Of a DNA stretch of 37,583 nt, positions 1-8,214 are shown in pieces. How positions within the stretch are numbered: position 1 is the stretch's first letter; each line of letters starts with the position of its first letter. Both the position numbers and the translations under genes were made by a program. The stretch is from Rhodospirillaceae bacterium (GTDB lineage Bacteria; Pseudomonadota; Alphaproteobacteria; Rhodospirillales; JABHCV01): the NCBI GenBank assembly GCA_018671895.1, contig JABHGV010000003.1, positions 1 to 37,583 on the forward strand. Reading direction: 5' to 3'. Below the pieces are notes generated by a model. It ran no database searches. It was not told the origin of the DNA and was given only the letters and a program-made list of their open reading frames with translations.

Positions 1-558
1 GACGCGGAAATCCGCGAGCGCCTGACCGATGCCGCCGACCGTGGTGTCGCCGAAAAGGTCGCCAATTATGGCGCCGAAGTCATGCGCTCGGTTGAAAAGA
101 GCCTGCTGCTGCAATTGCTTGATCAGGTCTGGAAAGAACACCTGCTGATGCTCGACCATCTGCGTCAGGGCATTGGGCTCAGGGCCTATGCCCAACGCGA
201 CCCCTTGAACGAGTACAAGCGTGAATCCTTCAACATGTTCGAAGACATGCTGAACACCCTGCGCGAGCGCGTGACCCAGGTGATCGCACATATCGAATTG
301 CAAGTCTCGGATGAAGACGGAGCCTTGATGTTCCAGCGCGAGCAGCAAGAAATGACTGAAACCCGCGAGGACCCCGCCTTGAGCATGGGCGGCGGCGAGC
401 CTGAAGAACCAGTTACCGCGGCGACCCCGATCCGCAGCCGTCAGGCATCGGGCGAATTGGACGCCAACGACCCATCCACATGGGGCCGGGTCGCAAGGAA
501 CCAGCCCTGTCCGTGCGGATCAGGAAAAAAATACAAACAATGTCACGGTAAGATCTAG
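1..558 (+). CDS. secA: Preprotein translocase ATPase SecA, C-terminal part (5' end outside window)
   Basis: The reading frame is open from the first base, so only the last 185 residues of SecA are visible. SecA is the cytoplasmic ATPase that pushes unfolded precursors through SecYEG. The visible part contains the end of the helical scaffold domain, including the characteristic stretch around [14 protein letters not shown] and DPLNEYKRE. An acidic, poorly conserved linker follows. The C-terminal zinc-binding tail reads [14 protein letters not shown], a C-x-C-x8-C-H motif that in the family binds zinc and contacts SecB and lipids. The stop codon lies only 10 bases from the stop of the convergent accA gene, and no strong terminator is visible between them. 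Identification is secure; the truncation is only the window edge. Confidence 0.97.
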   Translation, partial: DAEIRERLTDAADRGVAEKVANYGAEVMRSVEKSLLLQLLDQVWKEHLLMLDHLRQGIGLRAYAQRDPLNEYKRESFNMFEDMLNTLRERVTQVIAHIELQVSDEDGALMFQREQQEMTETREDPALSMGGGEPEEPVTAATPIRSRQASGELDANDPSTWGRVARNQPCPCGSGKKYKQCHGKI

Positions 559-568
559 GGCGGCTCGC

Positions 569-1525
569 CTACTCGACAACCTTCGACCCAAGAGCCAGGA
601 AACGATCACGTCTACGCGTTTTCAGCACACCGCCATCAAGACCCGACATGTCTTTCAGCGCACCTTCGATAGCCTCGCCAACAGAAACGATAGTGGTTTC
701 CGGGCTGCGATGAGCTCCGCCGAGGGGCTCGTTGATAATGCTGTCGATGACTTTCTGCTCAAGCAAGTCCTCAGACGTCAGCTTCAGGGCTTCTGCTGCG
801 ACCTGGGCTTGTTCGCCGTCGCGCCACAGGATTGAGGCACAGCCTTCTGGCGAAATCACCGAATAGATGGCGTTTTCCAGCATCAGCACCTGATTGGCTG
901 CGGCCAGTGCCATCGCACCGCCCGATCCGCCCTCACCGATAATGACGCTGATCAGGGGAACCTTCAGCGAGAAGCAGGTTTCGATACTGCGCGCGATGGC
1001 TTCCGCCTGACCGCGGGCTTCCGCATCAACGCCCGGGTATGCACCCGGGGTGTCTACCAGGGTAATGACCGGCAGCTTGAAACGGTCGGCCATTTCCATC
1101 AGGCGGATCGCCTTGCGATATCCTTCCGGTCGCGCCATACCAAAGTTATGGGCGACCCGGTCTTCGGTTTCAGCACCCTTTTCGTTGCCGATAATGACGA
1201 CTGATTCACCGCGAAAACGACCGAGACCGCCGACCATGGCGCGATCTTCGGCAAAGCCGCGATCACCGGCAAGCGGGGTAAAATCTTCAATCAGTGCGGA
1301 AATGTAATCGACCGCGTGGGGCCTGTCGGGATGACGGGCGACCTGGGTCTTTTGCCATGCCGACAAATTGCCATAGGTCTGACGCAACAATTTGTCGACC
1401 TTCGACTGCAACTTGCCGACTTCATCGGCAATGTTGACCTCGCTGTTGCTGGACAGGTGTCGAAGCTCTTCGATTTTACCTTCGAGCTCGGCTATGGGCT
1501 TTTCAAAATCAAGGTAATTATGCAT
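569..1525 (-). CDS. accA: Acetyl-CoA carboxylase carboxyltransferase subunit alpha
   Basis: This 318-residue protein is the usual length for AccA. With AccD it transfers the carboxyl group from carboxybiotin-BCCP to acetyl-CoA, giving malonyl-CoA for fatty acid synthesis in the cytoplasm. The N-terminus ([15 protein letters not shown]) is typical of the family. Crotonase-fold landmarks are DTPGAYPG at about residues 158-165, the glycine-rich GEGGSGGA at 197-204, and [12 protein letters not shown] at about 225-236. The chosen ATG matches the family N-terminus, but it is preceded by a C-run and no Shine-Dalgarno sequence is visible, so initiation may be weak or nearly leaderless. accD is not in the window. 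The gene is convergent with secA, and repeat copy A lies in the 215-base gap between it and the upstream mclA on the same strand. Confidence 0.97.
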   Translation of the reverse strand: MHNYLDFEKPIAELEGKIEELRHLSSNSEVNIADEVGKLQSKVDKLLRQTYGNLSAWQKTQVARHPDRPHAVDYISALIEDFTPLAGDRGFAEDRAMVGGLGRFRGESVVIIGNEKGAETEDRVAHNFGMARPEGYRKAIRLMEMADRFKLPVITLVDTPGAYPGVDAEARGQAEAIARSIETCFSLKVPLISVIIGEGGSGGAMALAAANQVLMLENAIYSVISPEGCASILWRDGEQAQVAAEALKLTSEDLLEQKVIDSIINEPLGGAHRSPETTIVSVGEAIEGALKDMSGLDGGVLKTRRRDRFLALGSKVVE

Positions 1526-1600
1526 GGGGGGTTTGTTAGCATAGCAAAGACGCCAAAACGAGAGATTTTGTCGTCTTTGCTATTTTGCCCCTCAAACGCC

Positions 1601-1740
1601 GGGCGGGGCTACTCGCCCCTTGGCTTTCTGGACCTCTGGAAGTCAAAACAAGAATGGTGACAGGAACTGGTTTGTGTACAGTTCAGCTCTTGCCGCCATT
1701 TAAAACCTGGCTTCCAGAGGGAGCGCCGCCGAAGGCGCGC
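1601..1740. repeat. Dispersed structured repeat, copy A
   Basis: Inverted arms CCTCTGGAAG (1633-1642) and CTTCCAGAGG (1711-1720) are perfect complements. The interior can itself fold: GAACTG pairs with CAGTTC, and AATGG with CCATT. Outside the right arm, 1723-1740 forms a hairpin GCGC, bulged C, GCC, loop GAA, GGCGCGC that abuts the TAG stop of the malyl-CoA lyase gene at 1741. Outside the left arm there is another GC-rich hairpin, GGGGC (1605-1609) with GCCCC (1615-1619). The arms and the bulged-C hairpin recur at 9765-9894 and 22645-22718. No coding sequence fits here. It probably also acts as a 3' structure for the mclA transcript. Confidence 0.75.
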
Positions 1741-2724
1741 CTACTTAGTAGCGCTAGCTATTTCCTCGGCCTTTTTGACCAGCACTTCGGCCTGCTTGAT
1801 GGATGCAATATCGATCAGGCGGCCATCCAGGGCGACTGCCCCCTTGCCTTCTTTCTGTGCCTGTTCCATCGCTTCGAGAATACGATTGGCCTTGGTCACT
1901 TCTTCTTCTGACGGGCTGAACAGGTCGTTGGCTTGGGACACCTGTGACGGGTGAATGGCCCATTTACCTTCACAACCCAGAACCGCCGAGCGGTTGGCCT
2001 GTGCGGCGTAACCGTCAGGGTCAGAAAAATCACCGAAAGGCCCGTCGATGGGGCGAAGCCCGTTGGCGCGCGCAGCGACAACCATGCGGGCAATGGCGTA
2101 ATGCCACATATCGCCCCAGTGATAATCGCGATTGCCATCACCATCGGCATCGGTCAGCACCCCATAATCGGCGTTCGGACCACCGATAACGGTCGTCCGC
2201 GCCTTGGTCGAGGCGGCATAATCGGCAACACCAAAATGCAGGGATTCATTGCGCGGGCTGGCGGCGGCGATTTCATCGACGTTGCTCATGCCGAGCGCGG
2301 TTTCGATAATCATCTCGAAACCGATGCGTTTGTCATATCCCTTGGCGTCTTCGATCTGGGTGACCATCATATCGATGGCGTAGATATCGGCGGCCGTTCC
2401 GGCCTTTGGAATCATGATCAGATCCAGGTTCGCCCCGGCCTGTTCAACCACATCGACAACGTCGCGGTACATGTAATGAGTATCCAGGCCATTGATCCTG
2501 ACGGAAACGGTCTTGCCGCTCCAGTCGAGGTCATTCAGCGCCTGAATGATGTTCTTGCGGGCCTGTTCTTTGTCGCTGGGCGCGACGGCATCTTCAAGAT
2601 CCAGGAAAACAACATCGGCATCGCTTTTGGCGGCCTTTTCAAGAAATTTCGGGTTCGACCCGGGAACCGCCAACTCGGAACGGTTTAAGCGCGCCGGGCA
2701 TTGCTCAACGATTGTGAAACTCAT
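1741..2724 (-). CDS. mclA: L-malyl-CoA / beta-methylmalyl-CoA lyase
   Basis: This 327-residue protein belongs to the HpcH/HpaI aldolase / CitE superfamily and resembles the Mcl1/MclA group. That group reversibly cleaves L-malyl-CoA to acetyl-CoA and glyoxylate, and beta-methylmalyl-CoA to propionyl-CoA and glyoxylate, in the ethylmalonyl-CoA pathway, the 3-hydroxypropionate cycle or the serine cycle. Visible landmarks are FLDLEDAV (40-47), an arginine in VRING (R76), a metal-ligand glutamate in FEMIIETALG (E141), an aspartate in GVADYAAS (D168) and the C-terminal CEGKWAIHPSQ (251-261). The ATG follows a good ribosome site, AGGAGAGG. The gene is divergent from an iclR-type regulator, with 166 bases between them. 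The family call is strong. The exact substrate, malyl-CoA rather than citramalyl-CoA, is an inference. Confidence 0.88.
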   Translation of the reverse strand: MSFTIVEQCPARLNRSELAVPGSNPKFLEKAAKSDADVVFLDLEDAVAPSDKEQARKNIIQALNDLDWSGKTVSVRINGLDTHYMYRDVVDVVEQAGANLDLIMIPKAGTAADIYAIDMMVTQIEDAKGYDKRIGFEMIIETALGMSNVDEIAAASPRNESLHFGVADYAASTKARTTVIGGPNADYGVLTDADGDGNRDYHWGDMWHYAIARMVVAARANGLRPIDGPFGDFSDPDGYAAQANRSAVLGCEGKWAIHPSQVSQANDLFSPSEEEVTKANRILEAMEQAQKEGKGAVALDGRLIDIASIKQAEVLVKKAEEIASATK

Positions 2725-2780
2725 GGATTCCTCTCCTGTTTGATTCTCTCAGACATTATTGACTGCCATCATTATCTGTG

Positions 2781-2808
2781 ATCTTAGGAGGCCCATACAA
2801 AGAGTCAA
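2781..2808 (-). promoter_or_regulatory. Candidate sigma-70 promoter for mclA
   Basis: On the minus strand TTGACT (2803-2808) is followed after 16 bases by TAAGAT (2781-2786), a fair match to a -35/-10 pair. It would give a leader of about 50 bases before the mclA ATG. The motif ATTGACT occurs again in the opposite orientation at 2758-2764, facing the divergent regulator gene, so the pair could mark divergent promoters or one regulator-binding palindrome. This is motif inspection only. Confidence 0.35.
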
Positions 2809-2890
2809 TCTTTTGGGAAGGGCTTTCCACGATACGGAAGCCTGTGTATGATCCCTTCAACGAATACTAACGAACAACAGGGGCTGGACG

Positions 2891-3724
2891 TTGACGACTT
2901 CCACCAAGACCAAACCGCCGGTGAAGAAAAAGCCGTCTTCCGAGCGCAGCCCCCAGGTGCAATCCCTGTCCCGGGCGCTGGTTATTCTTGAGAAACTGTC
3001 AGAACACGATGGCGGCCTGTCGTTGACCGAACTGGCGCATCTGTGCGAACTGCCGACATCGACCACCCACCGCCTGTTAACAACACTGGAAAACAAGCGC
3101 TTCGTGCGCTTCAACCGGGGTTCAAACCTGTGGTCGGTCGGGGTGCAGTCGTTCGTTGTCGGCAATGCCTTCGCACGGTCGCGGAACTTCGTGCCGATGG
3201 CCAAGATCTTCATGCGCCACCTGATGGACAAGGCCGGCGAGACGGTCAACCTTGCGACCCAGGACCACGAAGAAATCGTCTATCTGGCGCAGGTCGAATG
3301 CAAGGAAATGATGCGCGCCTTCGTCAGGCCCGGACTGCGCGCACCGATGCATTGTTCCGCCGTCGGCAAGGCGATCATGGCGGCCATGCCGGAAGTCGAG
3401 AGAACCCGGATGTTCAACATTCAAGGCGTTGGCAACGACACCAGAAGCAACATCTACACCCCGGATTTCATGAACACCCTGGATGCGGTCCGGGAATGCG
3501 GATATGCCCTTGATGACGAGGAGCAGTCCGTCGGCATGCGTTGTGTCGCCTCGGTCATTTATGACGAGAACGGCGGGCCGTTGGCGGCTGTGTCCATTTC
3601 GGGGCCGACCGCACGCATAACCGACAAGCGAATTCCCGTTCTTGGCAAACTGGTCAACCAGACCTGCCGCGACATCACCGAGAGCTTCGGCGGTCGTCCG
3701 TCCGAAAACGTTATCCTTCCTTAA
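2891..3724 (+). CDS. IclR family transcriptional regulator
   Basis: This 277-residue protein has the two-domain layout of the IclR family. A winged helix-turn-helix occupies about residues 24-90 (SLTELAHLCELPTSTTHRLL), and an effector-binding GAF-like domain runs to the C-terminus (GETVNLATQDHEEIVYLAQ; APMHCSAVGKAIMA). A lysine-rich tail of about 20 residues precedes the DNA-binding domain. The start chosen is TTG, 7 bases after AGGGG; no in-frame ATG fits upstream. Such regulators respond to small organic acids and usually control adjacent catabolic genes. Here the gene leads into the hydroxyacid dehydrogenase 20 bases downstream and the TRAP operon beyond, and is divergent from mclA. Which of these it controls is not shown by the sequence. 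Confidence 0.92.
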   Translation: MTTSTKTKPPVKKKPSSERSPQVQSLSRALVILEKLSEHDGGLSLTELAHLCELPTSTTHRLLTTLENKRFVRFNRGSNLWSVGVQSFVVGNAFARSRNFVPMAKIFMRHLMDKAGETVNLATQDHEEIVYLAQVECKEMMRAFVRPGLRAPMHCSAVGKAIMAAMPEVERTRMFNIQGVGNDTRSNIYTPDFMNTLDAVRECGYALDDEEQSVGMRCVASVIYDENGGPLAAVSISGPTARITDKRIPVLGKLVNQTCRDITESFGGRPSENVILP

Positions 3725-3744
3725 AATTTTCAGAGACGAAAACC

Positions 3745-4713
3745 ATGAGCAGCAAACCCGTTGTCCTTGTTACCCGTAAACTGCCCGATGCCGTCGAAGA
3801 GCGCCTGAAGCGTGATTATCAGCCGATGCTGAACGCTGACGACAGACTGTACAGCGACGATGAAATCGTCGACATGGCGGCCTCGTCCGACGCCATCCTG
3901 CCCTGCCATACGGAGAAATTTACCGCCGAGTTGATTGCCAGACTGCCCGACAACGTCAAGGTCATCGCCAATTTCTCTGTCGGCGTCGACCATTGTGATC
4001 TGGTTGCAGCAAAGGAAAAGGGCATCATCGTCACCAACACGCCAGACGTGCTATCTGACGCCACGGCAGAAATCGCCATCATGTTAATGCTGACAGCCGC
4101 CCGCCGCGCCAGCGAAGGCGACCAGATGGTCCGGGCGCGGGAATGGCGCGACTGGAGCCCCGCCTTCATGGTCGGCAGCCAAATTACCGGCAAGCGGTTC
4201 GGCGTTATCGGCATGGGCCGGGTTGGACAGGTCACGGCGAAACGCGCCCGTTGCTTCGACATGGACATTCATTATTACAATCGCAGCCGCCTGGGGCCTG
4301 ATCTGGAAGCGGGAGCGACCTATCACGAAACAGTCGAAGACCTGCTGCCCCATTGCGACGTGCTGTCGATCCACTGTCCGGCGACGCCGGAAACCACAGG
4401 CCTGTTGAATGCCGCCCGCCTGGCGCTTTTGCCCGACGGGGCCATTGTCGTCAACACGGCACGCGGCGGGGTCGTCGATGACGAAGCCCTGGTTGGGGCA
4501 TTGAAATCCGGGAAACTGTGGGCGGCGGGCCTTGATGTCTTTAACGGCGAACCTGAAGATATCCATCCCGGTTATCGGGAATTGGGCAATGTTTTCCTGC
4601 TTCCGCATATTGGCAGCGCCACCGCTGAAACAAGGGATGCCATGGGGTTCAGGGCGCTGGATAACCTTGATTCGATCTTTGCCGGACGCGAACCGGGCGA
4701 TCGCGTCGCCTGA
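3745..4713 (+). CDS. NAD(P)-dependent D-2-hydroxyacid dehydrogenase (glyoxylate/hydroxypyruvate reductase-like)
   Basis: This 322-residue cytoplasmic oxidoreductase belongs to the D-isomer-specific 2-hydroxyacid dehydrogenase family. The Rossmann motif GMGRVG is at 156-161. The catalytic triad is in place: Arg240 in NTARG, Glu269 in NGEP and His288 in LPHIG. The substrate-loop sequence NFSVGVDHCD (76-85) resembles that of glyoxylate reductases. An Asn-Arg-Ser (YYNRSR) follows the second Rossmann strand where the cofactor's 2' group would lie, which favours NADP(H), though this is inference. The gene follows the IclR gene by 20 bases and precedes the TRAP operon, so it probably reduces or oxidises a 2-oxo/2-hydroxy acid produced by that pathway. 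Glyoxylate, the product of the divergent malyl-CoA lyase, is one possible substrate. Confidence 0.9.
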   Translation: MSSKPVVLVTRKLPDAVEERLKRDYQPMLNADDRLYSDDEIVDMAASSDAILPCHTEKFTAELIARLPDNVKVIANFSVGVDHCDLVAAKEKGIIVTNTPDVLSDATAEIAIMLMLTAARRASEGDQMVRAREWRDWSPAFMVGSQITGKRFGVIGMGRVGQVTAKRARCFDMDIHYYNRSRLGPDLEAGATYHETVEDLLPHCDVLSIHCPATPETTGLLNAARLALLPDGAIVVNTARGGVVDDEALVGALKSGKLWAAGLDVFNGEPEDIHPGYRELGNVFLLPHIGSATAETRDAMGFRALDNLDSIFAGREPGDRVA

Positions 4714-4746
4714 TCTGGAATTTTCATCGTTAGCAATGGTGAAATG

Positions 4747-4770
4747 TTGGAAACAAAGGGATTATTCCAA
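4747..4770. promoter_or_regulatory. Inverted repeat, candidate regulator site upstream of the TRAP operon
   Basis: TTGGAA (4747-4752) and TTCCAA (4765-4770) form a 6-bp inverted repeat with a 12-base spacer in the 277-base leader of dctP. The half-sites resemble TGGAAA/TTTCCA, the arms of the classic IclR operator, but the spacing is wider than in that operator. The region around it (4714-4880) is noticeably AT-rich for this genome and holds the dctP promoter, whose -35/-10 I could not place with confidence. Confidence 0.3.
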
Positions 4771-4942
4771 ACTTCCCACAATGTGAGATCGTTCTTGCGA
4801 TTCTTTCTAAAATGGCTGAAATTATTTGTTCATCGTAATTTTTCGCTCATCAAAGTCACAAAATTGACGGTAATGGCGAAAAAGTGGCCCGAGTGATCGT
4901 TAAGCGCAGATACCGTTTAACCCCACGACGGCAATTGGAATT

Positions 4943-4959
4943 CGGATCAATTCGATCCG
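4943..4959. promoter_or_regulatory. Palindrome CGGATC-N5-GATCCG in the dctP leader
   Basis: A perfect 6-bp inverted repeat with a 5-base spacer (CGGATC 4943-4948, GATCCG 4954-4959) lies 31 bases before the dctP start and just before its strong ribosome site GGGAGGAG (4971-4978). It could be an operator or an mRNA hairpin near the ribosome-binding region. Confidence 0.35.
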
Positions 4960-4990
4960 GGGAACACTCTGGGAGGAGTCTTAAAACAAA

Positions 4991-6145
4991 ATGACTGAAA
5001 CAAAATCCTCGCGCCGTAAATTCTTGAAATCCGGTGCAGTCGTTGGTGCGGGTGCGTTAGCACTGGCCGCCTGCGGCAAAGAAGAACCCAAGAAAGCCGA
5101 AAAGATGGCCGCTCCTGCGGTCATGAAGAAAAAGACTGAAGTCCTTAAGGTACAGGCGGCCTGGGGCGGCGGTATTTTCCTTGAATTCGCTCAGGATTAC
5201 GTCAATCGCGTCAACGCCATGTCTGGCGGTTCGCTGAAGATTGACCTGCTGGGTGTCGGCGCTGTTGTTAAAACCGCTGAAATGCAGACCGCTGTTCACA
5301 AGGGTGTCCTTGATGGTGCCCACATGGTGACGGCTTACTGGTATTCCAAAAGCCCGGTCGCATCCCTGTTCGGCACTGGCCCCTGCTTCGGCTGGTCGGC
5401 TAACGAGCTGATGGGCTGGATTCAGTACGGCGGTGGTAAGGACCTGTACTACGAACTGATGCATGACAGGCTGAAACTGGACCTGGTCGGATACTTCTCC
5501 GGCCCGATGCCTGCCCAGCCGCTTGGTTGGTTCAAGGAACGGATCAATCAATCCAGCCAGATGTCCGGCCTAAAGTACCGCACCGTTGGCCTGGCTGCCG
5601 ACGTTCTGCAGGAAATGGGTATGTCGGTCGTTCAGTTGCCGGGTGGCGAAATCCAGCCGGCCATGAAGTCCGGCCTGATCGATGCCGCCGAGTTCAACAA
5701 CCCGACCTCGGATAAAGACTTCGGCATGCAGGACGTTTCCAAGCATTATCACCTGGCAAGTTTCCATCAGTCCCAGGAATGCTTCGAAATCGTTTACAAC
5801 AAGACCCGCTTTGACAAGTTGGCCGGCGAGCACCAGGCGATCCTGGAATACGCTGCCGAAGCCGCCTCGTCGGACATGGCCTGGAAGGCGATGGAACGCT
5901 ACTCCCAGGATCTGGTCAAACTGAAGAAGGACCACGGCGTAAACGTTTACCGTACGCCAGACGCCGTCATGCAGGACCAGCTGAAGGCATGGGACATCGT
6001 TGTCGCTCGCATCAGCGGCGAAGATCCCTTCTTCAAGAAGGTCATCGACTCGCAGAAAGCATGGGCCCAACGTCATGGTGCCTACGCGCTCAACAACGCA
6101 CCGGACTACCGTGGTGCCTACGAGCACTACTTCGGCTCGTTGTAA
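4991..6145 (+). CDS. dctP: TRAP transporter substrate-binding protein (DctP/TakP type), Tat signal with lipobox
   Basis: This 384-residue protein is the periplasmic receptor of a TRAP transporter. It captures an organic acid anion and hands it to the DctQM permease. The N-terminus has a twin-arginine motif, SRRKFLK (7-13), followed by a hydrophobic stretch and a lipobox LAAC with Cys28, so it is probably exported folded and lipid-anchored. The mature part has the DctP fold, with the ligand-contact region YRTVGLAADVLQEMG (Arg197 is the likely carboxylate-binding arginine) and LPGGEIQPAMKSGLIDAAE. After this the sequence reads FNNPTSD where many TakP-like receptors have W-x-x-P, so the substrate pocket differs. 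A strong ribosome site precedes the ATG. A hairpin separates it from dctQ, consistent with receptor made in excess. The substrate is unknown. Confidence 0.93.
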   Translation: MTETKSSRRKFLKSGAVVGAGALALAACGKEEPKKAEKMAAPAVMKKKTEVLKVQAAWGGGIFLEFAQDYVNRVNAMSGGSLKIDLLGVGAVVKTAEMQTAVHKGVLDGAHMVTAYWYSKSPVASLFGTGPCFGWSANELMGWIQYGGGKDLYYELMHDRLKLDLVGYFSGPMPAQPLGWFKERINQSSQMSGLKYRTVGLAADVLQEMGMSVVQLPGGEIQPAMKSGLIDAAEFNNPTSDKDFGMQDVSKHYHLASFHQSQECFEIVYNKTRFDKLAGEHQAILEYAAEAASSDMAWKAMERYSQDLVKLKKDHGVNVYRTPDAVMQDQLKAWDIVVARISGEDPFFKKVIDSQKAWAQRHGAYALNNAPDYRGAYEHYFGSL

Positions 6146-6186
6146 GCCGACTGCGACCGGACCTGTATACGGTCCACAAAGAAACA

Positions 6187-6214
6187 GGGGCGACGCTTAT
6201 ATGGGCGTCGCCCC
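6187..6214 (+). terminator. Strong hairpin between dctP and dctQ
   Basis: GGGGCGACGC (6187-6196) pairs perfectly with GCGTCGCCCC (6205-6214) across an 8-base loop, and a T-rich tract ending in a run of T (6233-6240) follows. It lies 42 bases after the dctP stop and before dctQ. It looks like a partial intrinsic terminator or 3'-end stabiliser that lets the receptor mRNA accumulate above the permease mRNA. Confidence 0.7.
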
Positions 6215-6264
6215 GACTTCTTGATTTATTTAATTTTTTTCCGATGTCAGCGTGAACAATCGAT

Positions 6265-6852
6265 ATGACCCGAATTCTTCATTTCATTGATAGCCTGAGC
6301 ACCTGGGTGGGCAAAGCCTTCGCCTGGTGCATCGTCATTTTAACGTTTTCCACCTGTTACGAGGTGTTCGTGCGTTACGTGCTGAATGCCCCGACCGTTT
6401 GGGCCTTCGACATGAGCGTACAAATGTACGGTGCCCTGTTCATGATGGCCGGGGCCTACGCCCTGTCACAAGACGCCCATGTGCGCGGCGACGTTATTTA
6501 CCGGCTGCTGCCCCGGCGTACACAGGCAACCATCGATCTGATTCTGTACATTCTGTTTCTGGCACCCGGCGCCATTGCATTGCTGTATTACGGCTATGGC
6601 TTCGCATCTGATTCATGGTTCTACAAGGAAGTCAGTTGGTCGAGCCCATCACGCATCCAGATTTATTTCTTTAAAACCCTGATTCCCATTTCCGGCTTTT
6701 TGATCCTGCTGCAGGGCTTCGCAGAATCCGTGCGTTGCGTTATTTGCATCCGCACGGGTGAATGGCCAGCCCGCCTGCACGACGTTCAGGAAACTGAAAC
6801 CATGCTCATACACGAGCATAAAGACCTGAACGAACTGGAATCTGAGAAATGA
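6265..6852 (+). CDS. dctQ: TRAP transporter small permease subunit DctQ
   Basis: This 195-residue inner-membrane protein has four predicted hydrophobic segments, at roughly residues 13-35, 48-70, 88-112 and 130-155. That is the DctQ topology. Typical small-subunit features are FVRYVLNAPTVWAFDMS and the later WSSPSRIQIYFFKTLIPISGF. DctQ is the essential partner of DctM in sodium-driven uptake. The C-terminal tail after the last helix is charged and longer than minimal (about 35 residues, ending ELESEK). The stop overlaps the dctM start by 4 nt (ATGA), so the two subunits are translationally coupled. No convincing ribosome site precedes the ATG. Confidence 0.92.
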   Translation: MTRILHFIDSLSTWVGKAFAWCIVILTFSTCYEVFVRYVLNAPTVWAFDMSVQMYGALFMMAGAYALSQDAHVRGDVIYRLLPRRTQATIDLILYILFLAPGAIALLYYGYGFASDSWFYKEVSWSSPSRIQIYFFKTLIPISGFLILLQGFAESVRCVICIRTGEWPARLHDVQETETMLIHEHKDLNELESEK

Positions 6853-8210
6853 CCGATCCCCAACTCGCCATCGTAATGCTTGGCCTGTTCATTTTCATGG
6901 TCTTGCTGGGCTTCCCCATCGCCTTCACCCTGATCGCCATGGGTCTTGCTTTTGGCTTCTATGCCTATTACGACCCGGAACGAATGACGTCGCTATTCGA
7001 CAACCGAATATTCGACCTGTTCGTGCAGAATTCATTCTCGGTGATGTCCAATGACGTGCTGGTGGCCGTCCCACTCTTCTTGTTTATGGGTTATGTGGTC
7101 GAACGCGCCAATATCGTTAACCGCCTGTTCTTTTCCATTCAGCTGGCAGCCCGCAACGTGCCGGGCTCGATGGCTGTCGCTGCGCTGGCGACATGTGCCG
7201 TATTCGCGACCGCGACCGGCATTATCGGCGCCGTTGTTACCCTTATGGGAATGCTTGCCTTCCCGGCCATGTTGAAGGCCGGATACGATCACCGTTTCGC
7301 ATCGGGCGTTATTTGCGCTGGTGGTTGCCTCGGCATTCTAATCCCGCCGTCGATCATGCTGATCGTCTATGCCGCGATTGCCGAACTGTCACCGCTGCGC
7401 CTTTATGCGGCAGCCATGTTCCCGGGCCTGATGCTGGCCGGCATGTACATGATCTATGTCGTCGGGCGCGCCATGATTAACCCGGCGCTGGCGCCGAAGC
7501 CGCGCGAAGAAGATATCCCCTCGATGCAACGAATTTTATGGGAACTGGCGACCTCGTTCCTGCCGCTGGCAGTTCTTATTCTGAGTGTGCTGGGTGCCAT
7601 CCTGATGGGGCTTGCAACCCCGGCGGAAGCCGCCGGCGTCGGTGCTTTTGGCGGTTTGTTACTGGCCGCACTGTACCGTTCGCTCAGTTGGGACAGGCTG
7701 CGTGAAGCCGTGTTCCTGACGTCCAAGACATCGGCCATGGTCTGTTGGCTGTTCGTTGGCTCGTGGACCTTTGCCTCGGTATTCTCGTACCTGGGTGGGC
7801 ACGACATCATCCGTGAATGGGTGCTGTCCATGGACCTGAGCACGGTCGGATTCTTGATATTGGCACAGTCCATCATCTTCCTGCTCGGCTGGCCGCTGGA
7901 ATGGACGGAAATCATCATCATCTTCGTTCCTATTTTCCTGCCGATGTTGGATACCTTCGGTGTCGACCCGCTGTTCTTCGGCATGCTGGTGGCGTTGAAC
8001 CTGCAGACCTCGTTCCTGACGCCACCGATGGCGATGGCCGCCTATTATCTGAAGGGCGTCGCCCCGCCATACATCCAGCTGATGGATATTTTCCGTGGAA
8101 TCATGCCCTATCTGGCGATTGTTATTTTTGCCATGGTGCTGATGTACAACTTCCCGGAAATCGCACTGTGGCTGCCGGATTATTTGTTCGGTAAAGTCGT
8201 TTCGAGTTAA
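6849..8210 (+). CDS. dctM: TRAP transporter large permease subunit DctM
   Basis: This 453-residue, very hydrophobic protein is the transport-competent subunit of the TRAP system (ion transporter superfamily). It has the expected length and about a dozen membrane segments. Family landmarks include the N-terminal LLGFPIAFTLIAMG, VPLFLFMGYVVERA at about residue 75, GAVVTLMGMLAFPAMLKAGYD, GGCLGILIPPSIMLIVYA, ATPAEAAGVGAFGGLL and the late LNLQTSFLTPPMAMAAYYLKG. The IPPS and TPPM motifs correspond to the re-entrant hairpins that form the substrate/sodium site. It starts inside the dctQ stop, and the amidase gene begins 4 bases after its own stop, so permease and enzyme are made from one transcript. 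Confidence 0.95.
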   Translation: MTDPQLAIVMLGLFIFMVLLGFPIAFTLIAMGLAFGFYAYYDPERMTSLFDNRIFDLFVQNSFSVMSNDVLVAVPLFLFMGYVVERANIVNRLFFSIQLAARNVPGSMAVAALATCAVFATATGIIGAVVTLMGMLAFPAMLKAGYDHRFASGVICAGGCLGILIPPSIMLIVYAAIAELSPLRLYAAAMFPGLMLAGMYMIYVVGRAMINPALAPKPREEDIPSMQRILWELATSFLPLAVLILSVLGAILMGLATPAEAAGVGAFGGLLLAALYRSLSWDRLREAVFLTSKTSAMVCWLFVGSWTFASVFSYLGGHDIIREWVLSMDLSTVGFLILAQSIIFLLGWPLEWTEIIIIFVPIFLPMLDTFGVDPLFFGMLVALNLQTSFLTPPMAMAAYYLKGVAPPYIQLMDIFRGIMPYLAIVIFAMVLMYNFPEIALWLPDYLFGKVVSS

Positions 8211-8214
8211 GCAG

